Shown here: piece after piece, positions 12,510-44,984 of the stretch | How the letters are laid out: every line of letters begins with the position of its first letter | How positions within the stretch are numbered: the first letter of the stretch is position 1 | Origin: Hyalella azteca | Taxonomy: Eukaryota > Arthropoda > Malacostraca > Amphipoda > Hyalellidae | NCBI RefSeq assembly: GCF_000764305.2 | Contig: NW_025945896.1 | Location: forward strand, 124,001-188,000 | Direction: 5' to 3' | Length of the DNA stretch: 64,000 bases | Program-made: the position numbers and the translations under genes | The notes under the pieces: generated by a model | Seen by the model: only the letters and a program-made list of their open reading frames with translations | The model's database searches: none | Told to the model about the DNA's origin: nothing

Positions 12510-13630
12510 ATTCCCAGGCCACGTGTTAAGAAACTTTAAGTTTTTAAAGCTCCACGGGTAATATTACAATGTTTTTCACTGCGGTGATGAGTATAATTAT
12601 TTAATTATTTGATTTATAGAGACTGTTTCAGTGGCTTTAAATATAAACGGCGGAGGAGCAAAGTTGCATGAATGAAGTTTGTTCATTTTTTGAAATGTTG
12701 GTAATTTTTTCAATAATTCGTTGATAATTAACATTTTGAGGTGCTGACATTATTTATACAGATTTTTTCATTTTAGAAAGCCGTTGCTTTGATTCTCGAG
12801 ATTCCATTGTCACAAAAAAGTGCAAAATGATTTTAATGTATTTCCGAGGGACGAGATCCTGCTATTAAAAATCCGAGCTAATGCTATTATGCTATTGCTA
12901 ACTCTCTATCCTGCTAACTCTATGCTATTGCTACCAGGAAGGGCAATGAACACGAATGGAACCTATATAGTTGCAGGCGGATAAAATTGGTCAAGTTAAC
13001 TAATGCAATTCCTACCGGACTGTGACATGATATATAGAAAGAGCGTTACTAGCCGCTGCTGGTGTTTTATTTTAAAACTTACTGCTATTCTTGCCTCGAA
13101 TAATTAATATTTAAGCGAACGTAAATGTCATGACATGACGAACTACCTGATCGCTCAATGCCCTTCCTACGACAAACGAAAAACTTTAAACTTTTCCTAA
13201 CTTATTGTAAAAACTTTTAAACGGGAAAGATTAAAAAAATGTCAAGTTAAAAAAAAATCACATTCGATTTACTCAAAATGAACTGAAGAAAGATTTAATT
13301 TTTAGTATCATTCGCGCAGGAAGGCAACCGTCAAATGTTATTTTTAACTGAAACCCAAACGAAAAATAAAACAAGCTTGGGTATGAATAATGAATAACAA
13401 ACTACTTGATCTCGCCCTACGTGACATGCCTCATGGGTGAATTTCGTGACTCACGCCCCAGGAAACTGCTGAGTCATCGCGGGCTCTTCAGCTGGGAAGA
13501 GGCAACAAGGAAACTTGAAATGAAAGCAAGAAAAAGTTTAATTATTTGGTATAATTGATGAAAAATTTTCAAGATGCCGCTGGAGAATTTTACAAGAAGT
13601 TGGAAATAGAAACAAATAAATAAAGATATA
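12510..13630. other. no gene recognised
   Basis: AT-rich sequence, a short run of gctattgctaactct copies near 12870-12940. Confidence 0.5.
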
Positions 13631-13785
13631 TTGCCACTGCAGCTGCCGCCATTACTGCCACTGCAGCTGCCGCTATTACTGCCACTGCAGCTGCCGCCAT
13701 TACTGCCACTGCAGCTGCCACCTTTACTGCCACTACAGCTGCCGCCATTACTGCCACTGCAGCTGCCACCTTTGTCCCCCACGAC
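13631..13785. repeat. 24-bp minisatellite (cactgcagctgccgccatta)
   Basis: About six units of 24 bp built on cactgcagctgccgccatta + ctgc. All three frames are open because the unit is a multiple of three; not evidence of a gene. Confidence 0.93.
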
Positions 13786-14374
13786 GTCTCCCCTCCCTTT
13801 GTCCCCCACGAAGTCCCTCCTCCCTTTATACCCCACGAAGTCCCCTGGCAAGGCCAGAAATGGCCGTGACCCGATCATAAACACTGCATTACCTCTTCTG
13901 ACGGGCATTACCAAACTTCCGGGTATAACCTGTGTCGGTGGGCACCGGGTATCTATGTCTGGTGGTATTTGCCCACGTCCCGATGTGGATATAAGGACAT
14001 ATAATTAGAGAACAATCATATGTCATGAACTTACGTAAAAAAATTATCAAAATACTGCAAAAATAATCCTGTGTTTTTATGAAAAATTACACAATTTCAT
14101 GGGTGCATTGTGATTCTTGGTGTGTAAAATAATATTGATTATTTTTATAACAATGATACATATATTTGGTTGTTATGAGTAGTTTGCGAGTGAGAAAAAT
14201 CAAATGATGGAAGACTAAAAACAGCAATGATATTAATAATTAACGGGAATATTCCCGCACGAGGCGCGCGTTCCAAGAAGTCAGGTGCGTGGGCTCAGCT
14301 CTCCCGAGAGTTGGCCTTGAAACTTTGCCTCGAGTGTCGATGTTTGGGGGCAATTCCTGGTATGTTGCCTGTAC

Positions 14375-14530
14375 ACGAGCCTTGCCTGTGCCTGTACACG
14401 AGCCTTGCCTGTGCCTGTACACGAGCCTTGCCTGTGCCTGTACACGAGCCTTGCCTGTGCCTGAACACGAGTCTTGCCTGTGCCTGTACACGAGCCTTGC
14501 CTGTGCCTGAACACGAGCCTGCCTTTGCCT
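14375..14530. repeat. 24-bp minisatellite (tacacgagccttgcctgtgc)
   Basis: Six to seven units of tacacgagccttgcctgtgc + ctg, open in several frames on both strands because of the repeat length. Confidence 0.93.
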
Positions 14531-14534
14531 GTAG

Positions 14535-17340
14535 ACTAGCTTCTTGCAGTGCCTCTATCAAGGCACCACTATTACTTTGCTTTGCCTTCCCTGCCTCCCA
14601 ATCTTTGTTCGGTATCCCTTCCTTATCTTTGTTTCACTTGCAATTTCTTGAGCTTGCTTTACTTGCCTTAATTTTTTAATTTGTAATGCCTGTTGGCCAT
14701 GTCGATGCTGCCGGATTTTAGTCATCAGATGCTTGGAAGTATTGACAGACCTTGGAGCGTTTTTTTTCTTCTCCTGGAGGCCTTATCTCTGCCCTGCCTA
14801 CTGGCCTTATCGGTGGCTGCCTCGACCGTCTTATCTTTGTCTGGTCTGCTGACCTAACTACCTGAGGTTCTTATCGCGCCCCGGGGGAGGGGGGCTTGCG
14901 GCCCTTCTTCCGGGCCTTGGAGGTGCTGGAGCCGACATGGAGATGAATGGACAATTTGCACTTAATCAGTAAATCTGTCCTTATTAGTGAATAGACACAA
15001 GTGCCTTAAATGTCAGAAGCCATTGGTCGCTGTGGTATAAATATCATTTTGTGTCCCTATATTGTGCTGCACAAACTTATTTCTAGCGCCAGGTATCAGC
15101 ACGTCACATTCCAATCACGTGGTCTACCTCCTCACTTCTTTGCATCGTCTCCTCCGCTCAGTCACCTCACCATTTGTCTCCACTCGTCCCCTAAAGCTTC
15201 AACGTCACTAATCCTTTCACGAAATTTTTACGTTGTTAACTGATGAAATTGTACTTACGTTCCTTCATTGATCTCGGCCCCAACATTTTAAGTAACATCA
15301 TTGGTGTCGTAGAACAAATTTATTTCAGTTCTCCATCAAATTCATGTTGAACTCGAGCACTCGGTAAACTTAGTCAGCTAAATGTAATTAGGTGATAGGT
15401 GGTGGTGAATTGCTATGACGAAATGTAATCGTAATTATAAATCATTTAATTACTTGCAAGTTCTTTTGCTGGTCAGCACTATACTGCATTAAAATCCTAC
15501 ACATTAATTTTTTCTTTCAAATTTCGTTGATGTTTGCGTTTTAATAAGAATTACGAGGCCGTTTTAGCAGGGCGGGCGAGGCTGCCTTGAGTCATGTGCC
15601 GACAGGGTCACGAGTTTGATGAGGGCTTGGGGCCAACTATAGCCCAGGTAGGGATTAGCAGGGGTCAAGGGGCAAACGAGGGGTCGAGGGGTTAACGAGG
15701 GTTGTGAGGGGAGATGATAAGAGCGTCCTATGGTCCTTGATGAAGGTCAAAAATTAGGGATCTTGGCACGCAACGTCTGGAAAAAATAGCATGCGCTAGC
15801 CCGAAATTAGCGGGTCAAGCAGAATAGTTGGGTCCCAGCGCCCGGATTTTAGTTCTAGGCATCGAGCCCTGTGTTATTTTCTCCACCTGACTATTATCGT
15901 TATAGACCTGAAGCCATCGTCCCGTATCTTACCATTATTCAGTTCCAAATTTGATCATTTTCAGTCCCGAATTTGACCATCGTCAAGTTATCACCTGACC
16001 AATTCCGGGACTTGACCGTCGTCAACTCAATAATTTTTTGACCTATGTTCACAAAATCAGCACAGATTCTCTTTCTTACGCGGAGATTCTTGCATTAATG
16101 GTTTTCAGCGAATTTCATCGGCGTGTCGGGACATTGTTCTTATACCTCGTCTTAGAGGTGACAAACAAAATAAAATTCCGCTCTACTTAAATAACCAAAA
16201 ATTCAGCTGAACTAATTAAAGAAACTTTGATGAAAAACTAACTGAATTTTATTAATTTACAGCAGCACATCATAATTGTAATGCATATCCCATGCTTTGT
16301 GCACAACATCCTGCTTAAGCTCCTACGGAACTGATCCTTTGTCGCCTCATAGGAGAATCCAGTCCAATATTCGACAGCATCTCACGTGGGTTCACTGGCT
16401 GGTTTTTCCCATGGGGAAAATGTTCTTGGCTTTAAGGAAAACCGAATATTTAGATAAGCTGCGGCCCTGATCGAAACGTTCACTCACGGAAATACGTAAT
16501 TATAAAATACGTAACAGTAATACGTAACAGTAATACGTGACAAAATACGTAGCAGTAATACAGTAACAGCAATTATTGGCAATACAACTACCCATGGAAG
16601 GCTCGGAAGTGGATGCCATAGATGCTTGATTCCTATGCTTGGCACTCAAGCACTAATGTTTTTACTCATTGAAATTCCTTCTCGCACGATCTCTTGGTGT
16701 TGATTCCGATTATTTTTACGTAGGCTGGCATTGGTGATGTTTTTGGCGTAGCCCAGTAATATGTTTATGAAAAAAGTCGTTCAGGCCTTTCAGGATTGTT
16801 ATAAGTCTTTTTCATACGAGAACTTTTCTAGTATAGTCATTTAGAAACTTTATTCTCCCAGGCACGCATCGTGCAAAGCAAAAAACTGAAGTTGTAGTTA
16901 TCTGATAGTTGACCCAATGGTGAAGTTATCGGAATTTGTGCCCAATGTTCATTCGCCAGCATTCCGAGCCAATTCTACGTCAGGGACTATATTTACGCTT
17001 CAAAATCAATTAGATTCGCATTCAATTTTCGATATTAAATTCGAACAACGTGGACGAAAAAAATCAAATGTTCATCTTCTAAAGCGTTGTGCTAAACTCT
17101 ACAACGCTTGAACGAAGTTTAAGTTTCCAACAATATCCAAGCTGCGACCACTTCTCAGTCTCATACGACAGCTCGCACTTTAACAAGCGCTGCGCTCGTC
17201 CCATCGTTGATATCGAACCACCGACGCCACGGGAGATGGGGTTATATAGCAGTAATTAAGGTTAATTAATTAAGTAATTAATTAACCTTTTCTGTGATTG
17301 AGGTAAATACGAGGAATAGAGGGCTATGTAAATGTAATGG
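14535..17340. other. no gene recognised
   Basis: Mixed composition. Degenerate repeats at about 15890-16030 (agttccaaatttgatcat type) and 16495-16570 (acgtaacagtaat). No gene seen. Confidence 0.5.
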
Positions 17341-17382
17341 AGTTATTTCCAAGTAATCGGGGAGAGTATTGAAGAGTACGGT

Positions 17383-17915
17383 AAAAAAGTCAAGTAACAC
17401 CATTGTTCGAAAAAGGTGACATGAGTAGCCCCGGAAACTATCGCCCTGTCAGTCTCACAATTGTTTGTAAGGTAATGGAATCTGTTGTGAGGGATAGGAT
17501 TATCGATCACTACTCTCTTGTCGACTAACCTCTTGTCTACTTTGAACAATTATCGGACTCGCCTGCTGGACAAAAAGGAGCCGGTGGCCAAAAATTGCCA
17601 AAGCATTTGAAAGTGTTCCGCACGAGCGGCTGTTGCGTAAAGTGAAATCTTTGGGAATTGAGGGGAACGTACTCCAATGAATCAGAGAACTTCTAGTAGG
17701 TAGACGACAACGTGTCATTGTGAAAGGAACCGTATCAGACTGGGCATCAGTGCGCAGTGGCGTGCCACAAGAAAGCGTTCTTGAACCTGTTTTGTTCTTT
17801 GTTTTTATAAATTTATGAACGATCAGCCAGAAGTAGTGTCAGGCGTGTGCTCCATGTATGCAGATGACATAAAAGCTAATAATACAGTTAGGGATGCTCT
17901 TGTGTTCTATAAGAG
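17383..17915 (+). mobile_element. degenerate non-LTR retrotransposon, reverse-transcriptase fragment
   Basis: Frames read VTPLFEKGDMSSPGNYRPVS then LTIVCKVMES; after a stop and frame change, PHERLLRKVKSLGIEGNVLQ, RQRVIVKGTVSDWASVRSGV and MYADDIKA. These are RT landmarks (KGD..NYRPVSL, SGVPQ, YADD active site at about 17856-17867) of Jockey/CR1-type LINEs. Trp is replaced by a stop in LQ*IREL and other stops break the frame, so it is dead. Confidence 0.85.
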
Positions 17916-18017
17916 TATATGAGAGTATTCGCTGTTATAGCTCTGTTCTCTCTTGCGTTTCACCAGCGCGGTTCTCACGTCAGTATTTAGGATTGTTTAC
18001 GTACCGTGACTGACTAG

Positions 18018-18132
18018 TGATGACATTGTTGGTGCAGCATTGTTGGTGCTTCATTGTTGGTGCAGCATTGTTGGTGCAGCATTGTTGGTGCAGCATTGTT
18101 GGTGTAGCATTGTTGGTGCAGCATTGTTGGTG
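18018..18132. repeat. 15-bp minisatellite left of the gap
   Basis: Eight copies of attgttggtgcagc running into the assembly gap. Confidence 0.93.
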
Positions 18133-18737
18133 NNNNNNNNNNNNNNNNNNNNNNNNNNNNNNNNNNNNNNNNNNNNNNNNNNNNNNNNNNNNNNNNNNNN
18201 NNNNNNNNNNNNNNNNNNNNNNNNNNNNNNNNNNNNNNNNNNNNNNNNNNNNNNNNNNNNNNNNNNNNNNNNNNNNNNNNNNNNNNNNNNNNNNNNNNNN
18301 NNNNNNNNNNNNNNNNNNNNNNNNNNNNNNNNNNNNNNNNNNNNNNNNNNNNNNNNNNNNNNNNNNNNNNNNNNNNNNNNNNNNNNNNNNNNNNNNNNNN
18401 NNNNNNNNNNNNNNNNNNNNNNNNNNNNNNNNNNNNNNNNNNNNNNNNNNNNNNNNNNNNNNNNNNNNNNNNNNNNNNNNNNNNNNNNNNNNNNNNNNNN
18501 NNNNNNNNNNNNNNNNNNNNNNNNNNNNNNNNNNNNNNNNNNNNNNNNNNNNNNNNNNNNNNNNNNNNNNNNNNNNNNNNNNNNNNNNNNNNNNNNNNNN
18601 NNNNNNNNNNNNNNNNNNNNNNNNNNNNNNNNNNNNNNNNNNNNNNNNNNNNNNNNNNNNNNNNNNNNNNNNNNNNNNNNNNNNNNNNNNNNNNNNNNNN
18701 NNNNNNNNNNNNNNNNNNNNNNNNNNNNNNNNNNNNN
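18133..18737. other. assembly gap (605 N)
   Basis: Unsequenced bases; the two flanks carry different minisatellites, so the gap hides at least one junction. Confidence 0.99.
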
Positions 18738-18960
18738 GCTGCTGCCGTTCACGCTGCTGCTGCTGTTCAGGCGGCCGCTGCCGTTCACGCTGCTGCTGCT
18801 GTTCAGGCGGCTGCTGCCGTTCACGCTGCTGCTGCTGTTCAGGCGGCTGCTGCCGTTCACGCTGCTGCTGCTGTTCACGCTGCTGCTGCTGTCGTTCACG
18901 CTGCTGCTGTTCACGCTGCTGCCGTCCACGCTGCTGCTGCCGTTCACGCTGCAGCTGCGG
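18738..18960. repeat. 36-bp CTG-rich minisatellite right of the gap
   Basis: Units of about 36 bp with ctgctgccgttcacgctgct and gctgctgttcaggcgg; later units shorten. Open in all frames. Confidence 0.93.
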
Positions 18961-19104
18961 CAGCTACAGCGCTAGCGCAGATTTAAAGCTGCCACCGCAG
19001 CTGCCTGCAGCTCTGAGGTCGATATCAGAGCGGTTGAGTTTTGCGCGCGACTGTACGCCGACTACACGAGCCTCACCCGCCCCGGCAACCATTGTTTACT
19101 GCTT

Positions 19105-19385
19105 CTAATGCTATTCCTACCTGACGTAGGAGAATTTTGGGGCGCGGTCTGGCTATTATGATGTTATTCCTACGTGAAGTTAGACCGTATAGTGGCAATT
19201 ATGATGTTATTCCTACGTGGAGTTTAGAAGGTATGGTGGTTATTATGATGTCATTCCTACGTGGAGTATGGCAAGTGTGGTAGGCAGAGTATTAAATGTT
19301 ATGCAATTCCTACGTGCAGGGAGAGGAGTGTAGCAGGAGGCAGGTAATTATGATATTATTCCTACGTGAAGTTTTAGTTACTTAG
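19105..19385. repeat. 50-58-bp tandem repeat (gttattcctacgtggagt)
   Basis: Six diverged units each with attcctacgtgaagt and ttattatgat. Confidence 0.88.
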
Positions 19386-19389
19386 ACGG

Positions 19390-21700
19390 CAGCGTGTTTT
19401 TTACAACGCTGTTCTTACCAGAGTCATGGGAGTCATTCCCATGAGTCCCAGAGTCATTCAGAGTCATTCTTACCAGAGTCTTGCCGCTCAGTTCAGTTAA
19501 TACATTAAGGTATCATGACGTTTGCTCGCCACAATGCTGGGGCATCATGACGTTAGCTGACGTTAGGGAAATAAGTTCCTTAATCGTATTAAAAAAAACA
19601 AATTTGATGCAGACACATTTGTAGGGAAATTATCGTTTAGAATGTATAGCATTGTAATTAGAGGAAATTGAATGCAAACGAAATGAAAAAACGCCGAAGG
19701 AATTTAATATGCTTTTTGGTAATAATAATATATTGTAATATGCTTTTTGAATGAAAACGTCACTCTGAAATCGATCGTTTCGCTTGGTTACAATGTAGTT
19801 AAAAAATTTGAAAAATGTAGATTTTCGACTTTATCGCGCACTTGAAACTCGTGTTCCAGGTCAGACAAAAGAAGAAAACAACAACATGAAATCTAACATT
19901 GGAAATCACAATTTTGTCGATAAATCGATTTGTAAAAATAATTCATGATTGTTTCAGTGTTAAAGGGCAAAATAAACATTTGTTTTTCCTTACAGAGACA
20001 GAGAAACGAAGGCATTAAGAAAGCGTGCCTGAAGCACTATGGTCTGGGTGTGAAACATCATGTGGAAGTTTGAATCTTAGAACAACTTTGTTTCACAACA
20101 CACGAGACTCTCTTAGTTGTTCTAATTTGTTGCAACTTCAATGTTAATCAAGTAGTTTAAGTTTTTTTACGTTTAAAGTTGTTAGTTTTGTTAATATATT
20201 GCAATAATTTACTAATTACTCACTGTAATTGCAAGGCAAATTGTAAAGCACCACCAAAAGTGTCTTCTAGGCGAGAATTATATTACATTATAATTCATTA
20301 TTATATTAATCTTGCCATTATATTACAAGCATTGCTTCTTTGACGGGAATCCCTGTCAAGTTTTGCCGTCCTGACGGAAAATATACTGTTATTGCCATCC
20401 CGAAGTAAAAACCACTAAGTAACAACAACCTGACGGGAATCTTGCAAACGTTGCCGTCCTGACTGAGAAGAATTTACATCCTGACGGATAAACCTTTAGA
20501 CGACAAGAACTTTAGATGATGGGGAGCCTTCAGCTGGCAACACCGAGGGCCTCGAGGAGCAACCCGCTAGTACCAGTGTTGCTCAATTGCTGAGAATCCC
20601 TCCAGAACATGGCGCGACTTGAAAGTAAGTCTACCGCTCCACAGTTTCTTATTTTTCTTATGGGTCTCTTCAAGAAACGGCATGATTTTTTACCCATATT
20701 CTGCTTGCTGAACGTTTTTTATTGGTTAGTTAATTTGAGAAATTGGTTAGTTTATTTATGGTTTGAAATTCGTTTTTTCATCCAATTTTAAATTTGATAT
20801 TTCATTCTCGTCACAGACATTTACTAGGCTTAGACTTGCACGGCATAAGTTGTGCTTCTATTGGGAAGAAAAACTTGCCGAGGCACAACTTTGATAATAA
20901 CAATGTCCTCTTGATTCAGGGTTTATAATTAATGTAAATTATCATTAATAATATTATTACCATTGTTCAAAATATTGTTCATGCAATCTCTATTATGCGT
21001 TTACGAGGTGTAGTAAATAAACCTTAGGTTTCAAAGCCCGTAGAGTTTTAAACAAATGTCAGCCCTGTATCAGTTGTACTAAACTAAATAACTGATACCG
21101 CATCATGAATTCGCTGGTTAACTTCTAGATCAAATCTGCGATCGATATTTATATACAACTTACGATTTCCAAATTTTTAACGGTCGCTGTTGAACTACCA
21201 AGAAGTTCCGAATTCGTAAGGTTTCATAAACCTAATGAGTTTCCCGCTTGAGATATACATATATGGATATATCCCACGCGAAATGTATTGGCTAAAAATT
21301 AGAATGACTGCGCATCATTAACTTTAAATTCGCACATCCCAATGGCCGTGACTAGTTTAGATACGATGAAGAAGATCGTGTTGCTAGATACATTTTAGTT
21401 AGCTCATTAATTGGGTTTAATTACTAACGCATATTTAATCGATCAACCTAAATAACCGGAAAACCATAGTAATTGAAAGCTTTATTATGAGCACTTTTAA
21501 AGTGAAAGTTATCGTTGATTAAGCTCATTCACACTCAGCATTTTAATGGTGCCAGCACAAAAAAATTATTTCCTTTGCGATATTTTCTGTCCAGTTTATT
21601 CCAGTGCTAAGACACGCTGATGTAATGTTGATGACATACGAAATAAGTTAATTAATTAACATAAAGGTAATGAGGTAATTAATTTAATGATGATTGTTAT
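19390..21700. other. upstream region of the encore-like gene, no exon placed
   Basis: The missing 5' exon(s) may lie here or further upstream. A stretch at 20525-20615 (GEPSAGNTEGLEEQPASTSV) is protein-like but ends in a stop with no phase-compatible donor. A cctgacgggaatc-type loose repeat lies at 20340-20490. Confidence 0.4.
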
Positions 21701-21707
21701 GGTGCAG

Positions 21708-41366
<19,659 letters not shown>

Positions 41367-42140
41367 CACTCGCTGTCTTCATTTCTTGCCTCTGCATCGT
41401 ATTTTAATCTAGTTTAATTTTCCTATGTCCTAACATTAATCAGTCCGATCGGTCTTCGCCATGATGCTTTTGCTGTCTTCCTTTTTGAATATCTTCGTAA
41501 GTGTTGCTTCTTCAGTGCAGCAATTTCTTTATTTTTGATAGATTTTCTGTTCCGCCTTCCCTATCTATCTTATAAACTCTCAATTCATCCTTTCCTTTCA
41601 GTCTCATCGATGCTTTAAACTAATTTATTTTCATCACCCATACATAATATTCCTTCACCTTAGTCTTCCAGATTTGTCCATTTTCTCACTCTGTTTCGCT
41701 TTAATTTTTTCGGCGAATTTTTTGTCCATATCCCTTGTGTTCCTTCACTTTTCCCCTCCCACTTCCTTCCCTCATATTTTCTTCCATTTTCACCCAGTTC
41801 CATGTCCTCTCTGATCTCACTACGTCTCTGCTATACTTCCTTCTTGATTTACTCTTACTCCTCTGCTTTATTTGCAGAGTTACATTTCTTTTTCTTGCGA
41901 ATTCTCATTTATTATTCATTATACACTTCTTCTGTCTCTTTATCGCGTATTTTCCTCCATTATTATTCGCACACTTCCTTTTTTATCACCAATTATTCTT
42001 CTCTATTTTTAACAAATTTTTTCTTGCGACTTGCCATCACTATCCTTTGCATACTTCCTTCTTTTTTTTCTCGCACATTTTCTCTTCACTCTTTTTAGCA
42101 CACTTCCTCTTCCCCGCACATTTCCCCTCTCCCCTCTTGG
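41367..42140 (+). other. probable 3' UTR/downstream pyrimidine-rich stretch
   Basis: Directly after the encore-like stop codon the plus strand is strongly pyrimidine-rich (long T/C tracts to about 42,130). I saw no clear AATAAA in the first 800 bases, so the 3' end of the transcript cannot be placed. Long open frames here are compositional and not proteins. Confidence 0.4.
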
Positions 42141-42142
42141 AT

Positions 42143-42240
42143 TGGCAACTCATGACGAAACCTATCACGTTACTCATGATTCAACAACCTTGTCGAAGAA
42201 GAGGCAGTGACTAAACAGACCTTCTCTTGTCCATGTCACC
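42143..42240 (+). repeat. dispersed 95-bp repeat, copy 1
   Basis: ggcaactcatgacgaaacct ... acaaccttgtcgaagaa ... gaccttctcttgtccatg; a direct copy lies at 44034-44131. Confidence 0.85.
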
Positions 42241-43796
42241 CACAACCACCCTCGTCGCGGGTGTAGCTCTACACGTCACTGTTCGCGTCGGGCTACCATC
42301 ACTTGGCCAATCCTGGATTTAAATCTTCACATGCATTGGGGAGCACATTTTCAAGGACTCCACCGGATGCACAATTTCTCCACAACTGCTCACGAAAACG
42401 CATGGCAACTGTGCCGTATTCTGTAAAATATTTGTCATATGCCATCAGTTCATCTTATATACGTCAGCCATCCTGGCAGTTATCTACTGTATGAGTTTCA
42501 CAGACGTCTTAGAGCTTATGATCTGCTTTGAACTTACGCTTGCTTCGCTGATTAACTTTAATTTTGATCCTTTTTTGTCTCATTATGGTATTGATAAATC
42601 AAGCAGATTAGTGTAATTTTTTAAAATAATATGACCCTAACTCACAGAAGAAAATATTTGCTGTGCCAGGATACAAATTTTTCTCGCCAATCATGTGATT
42701 TCTACAACTGATAACAAAAAAGATTGATATAATGAAGAAACTATGAATAATAAATGGTTTAGTAAAAAAACTAAATTGAAAGTGGAATATCAGTGCAGAT
42801 ATATTCCAAGCTATTCTTCAAGAACAATCGTGCGACGTTTGAAGGAATTAAGTTCTCATAGAAACGAGTTCCTAACTAAATCGTTTGGAAAATGTTCATG
42901 CAAAGAATTAATGGAAAAAATGTAGACACATTTAACGTGATGCAAACTTTAAAATATATCACGATGAAAATGATTCCATACGGCATGGTGCGGTCGGATT
43001 TCAAATGGAATGGTGATAGTTTGTAAACAACATAGAGAATTTTTGCGTGGAATAATATTTGAAGGAAGTTTGGTGCAGTTCGGGGAAAACCTGGAGGGGA
43101 AAAAGACCTTGCAGATAAGATAAGAACCGACCATTGAAAGTTGTTATTCTGGAAACAATCATCAATAGAAGAAGCAAGGCGCGTGGAGGATGACGAGCGT
43201 TTGCAAACCAAAATAAAAGTTTTGGCCTTTCAATGGACGTAAACTACATTGTGTGTGTGTGCGCGAGCGATTATTAATCTCAAGGTGTGCACAAGAATGT
43301 TTTATATTCAATTAAGTTATTCAAGTTTTAAGGACCGAATCTCGGAGCGGGGTCAAATTAGAGAGTTATTAAGATGACGTTTATTCAGCAGCAGTCAATC
43401 ACAAATCCGTTCTTGAAATCATTCACGATGCATTCCTTCCCCTGAATTGGTATAATTGTACCCATTGTAAGATATGTCCCGTCAAGCTCAGTGAACAAAT
43501 AACTGAAAAAATTTAATGGTTTCACAATACTAAATGTTGGTAAACTGGAATTATTTTTCTTGTGTATTGTGCAGCTCAGTTTCAAACCTGTAGACTGATT
43601 GGCTAATGAATTAACGATCATCGATAATATGATTTAGAATTTGATCACCCCTTCGATGAATCGCGGTATGCGGTGAAGGAGTTAGAGTAGTTCACAAATG
43701 CACAAGCTATGCTTTACTCTAGTAGGTAATGAGACCAATAGACTAGAGACACCTATAGAATGTCTCTATCTTTGGATGTCCCGTGACTACCCGAAT

Positions 43797-43859
43797 AAAA
43801 TTTAGAGGCGTGTCAGCTTCTGATTCGAGTAATCAGATGCTGAGACGACTCTAAATTTT
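43797..43859. ncRNA. 63-nt hairpin, candidate small-RNA precursor
   Basis: aaaatttagaggcgtgtcag cttctgatt pairs with aatcagatgctgagacgact ctaaatttt around the loop cgagt. About 29 paired positions with three single mismatches. Size and mismatch pattern fit a microRNA precursor, but a small MITE would look alike. Strand not determined. Confidence 0.3.
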
Positions 43860-44033
43860 GATTCAACAAGGTGGGTGAGAACCTGAATATCCTGAGACGT
43901 GACGACGCTTTCTAGAAACAACGTGTTGATCACGATCTTTTTTGATATTGTTGATCACGATCTTAACACCCACCATGACACATGCTGACACATGACGTAA
44001 AACTCATAATGTTGATAATGATCTTACAATTTG

Positions 44034-44131
44034 GCAACTCATGACGAAACCAATCACGTTACTCATGATCCGACAACCTTGTCGAAGACTTGATGCAATG
44101 ACGACAAAGACCTTCTCTTGTCCATTGACCT
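44034..44131 (+). repeat. dispersed 95-bp repeat, copy 2
   Basis: Direct copy of 42143-42240 with substitutions; it sits just before the 22-bp bZIP-site array. Confidence 0.85.
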
Positions 44132-44164
44132 GTGGGAGTCTCGATCTGGCAGCACGTTCTTTTG

Positions 44165-44635
44165 TGCCTTTACGTCACTCGATGCGTCATGATACGTCAC
44201 TCGATGAGTCATGATACGTCACTCGATGCGTCATGATACGTCACTCGATGAGTCATGATACGTCACTTGATGAGTCATGATACGTCACTTGATGAGTCAT
44301 GATACGTCACTCAATGCGTCATGATACGTCACTCGATGAGTCATGATACGTCACTCGATGCGTCATGATACGTCACTCGATGCGTCATGATACGTCACTT
44401 GATGAGTAATGATACGTCACTTGATGAGTCATGATACGTCACTCGATGCGTCATGATACGTCACTCGATGAGACGCTGTCATGATACGTCACTCAACGCT
44501 GTCATGATACGTCACTCAACGCTGTCATGATACGTCGCTCGACGCGTCATGATACGTCACTCGACGTGTCATGATACGCCCCTCGACGCGTCATGATGCG
44601 TCACTCGACGCTGTCATGATACGGCACTTGTATTT
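44165..44635. repeat. 22-bp minisatellite rich in bZIP-type sites
   Basis: About twenty units of tcatgatacgtcactcgatg + ag/cg. Each holds TGAGTCA or TGCGTCA and TACGTCAC. No spacers of unique sequence, so not CRISPR-like. Confidence 0.93.
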
Positions 44636-44984
44636 AGATTGCGTCACCATCACGGGTCAGATTTTTTAACTGGATCACAATTCTGTTACTATTACTAGAT
44701 TGATATCATATGTGCAATTTGTAAACCTTCACAGTTCAGATCATTATCAAAAATCTTGTTAGACCTTGTTATTCTTGCCGCGGAATGAATCAATTTTATA
44801 ATTTAGTTTAAAATTCTATCAAAAATATACCTATACACTCGAATAGTGGCATTTTCCGTCATTTATATTACCCATAGTGTCACGTAGTATAAAATCTATG
44901 GACTCACACGCATCGTATCTACATCGTTAGCTGCCGCCGAGTAGTTCTCAGTGAAATATTCTACCACATCAGGTGATCAGAGTA

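Noticed and set aside
13474..14008. Open frames on both strands over 13.5-14.0 kb
   Set aside because: Driven by a 24-bp repeat that is stop-free in several frames; no splice or domain support.
14227..14679. Frames of 73-150 codons
   Set aside because: Again a 24-bp repeat open on both strands; no homology recognised.
18017..19108. Long open frames on both strands across the gap
   Set aside because: They consist of N bases plus minisatellite whose unit length is a multiple of three.
20525..20616. Upstream exon candidate for the encore-like gene
   Set aside because: Protein-like frame and good-looking gtaagt, but the frame stops (TGA) just before the donor and does not give the one-base phase required by exon 1.
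41735..42214. 159-codon hydrophobic frame
   Set aside because: Pyrimidine-rich downstream region of the encore-like gene; Phe/Leu/Ser bias is compositional.
44165..44635. CRISPR-like array
   Set aside because: The units are head-to-tail with no unique spacers, and the genome is eukaryotic; it is a minisatellite.
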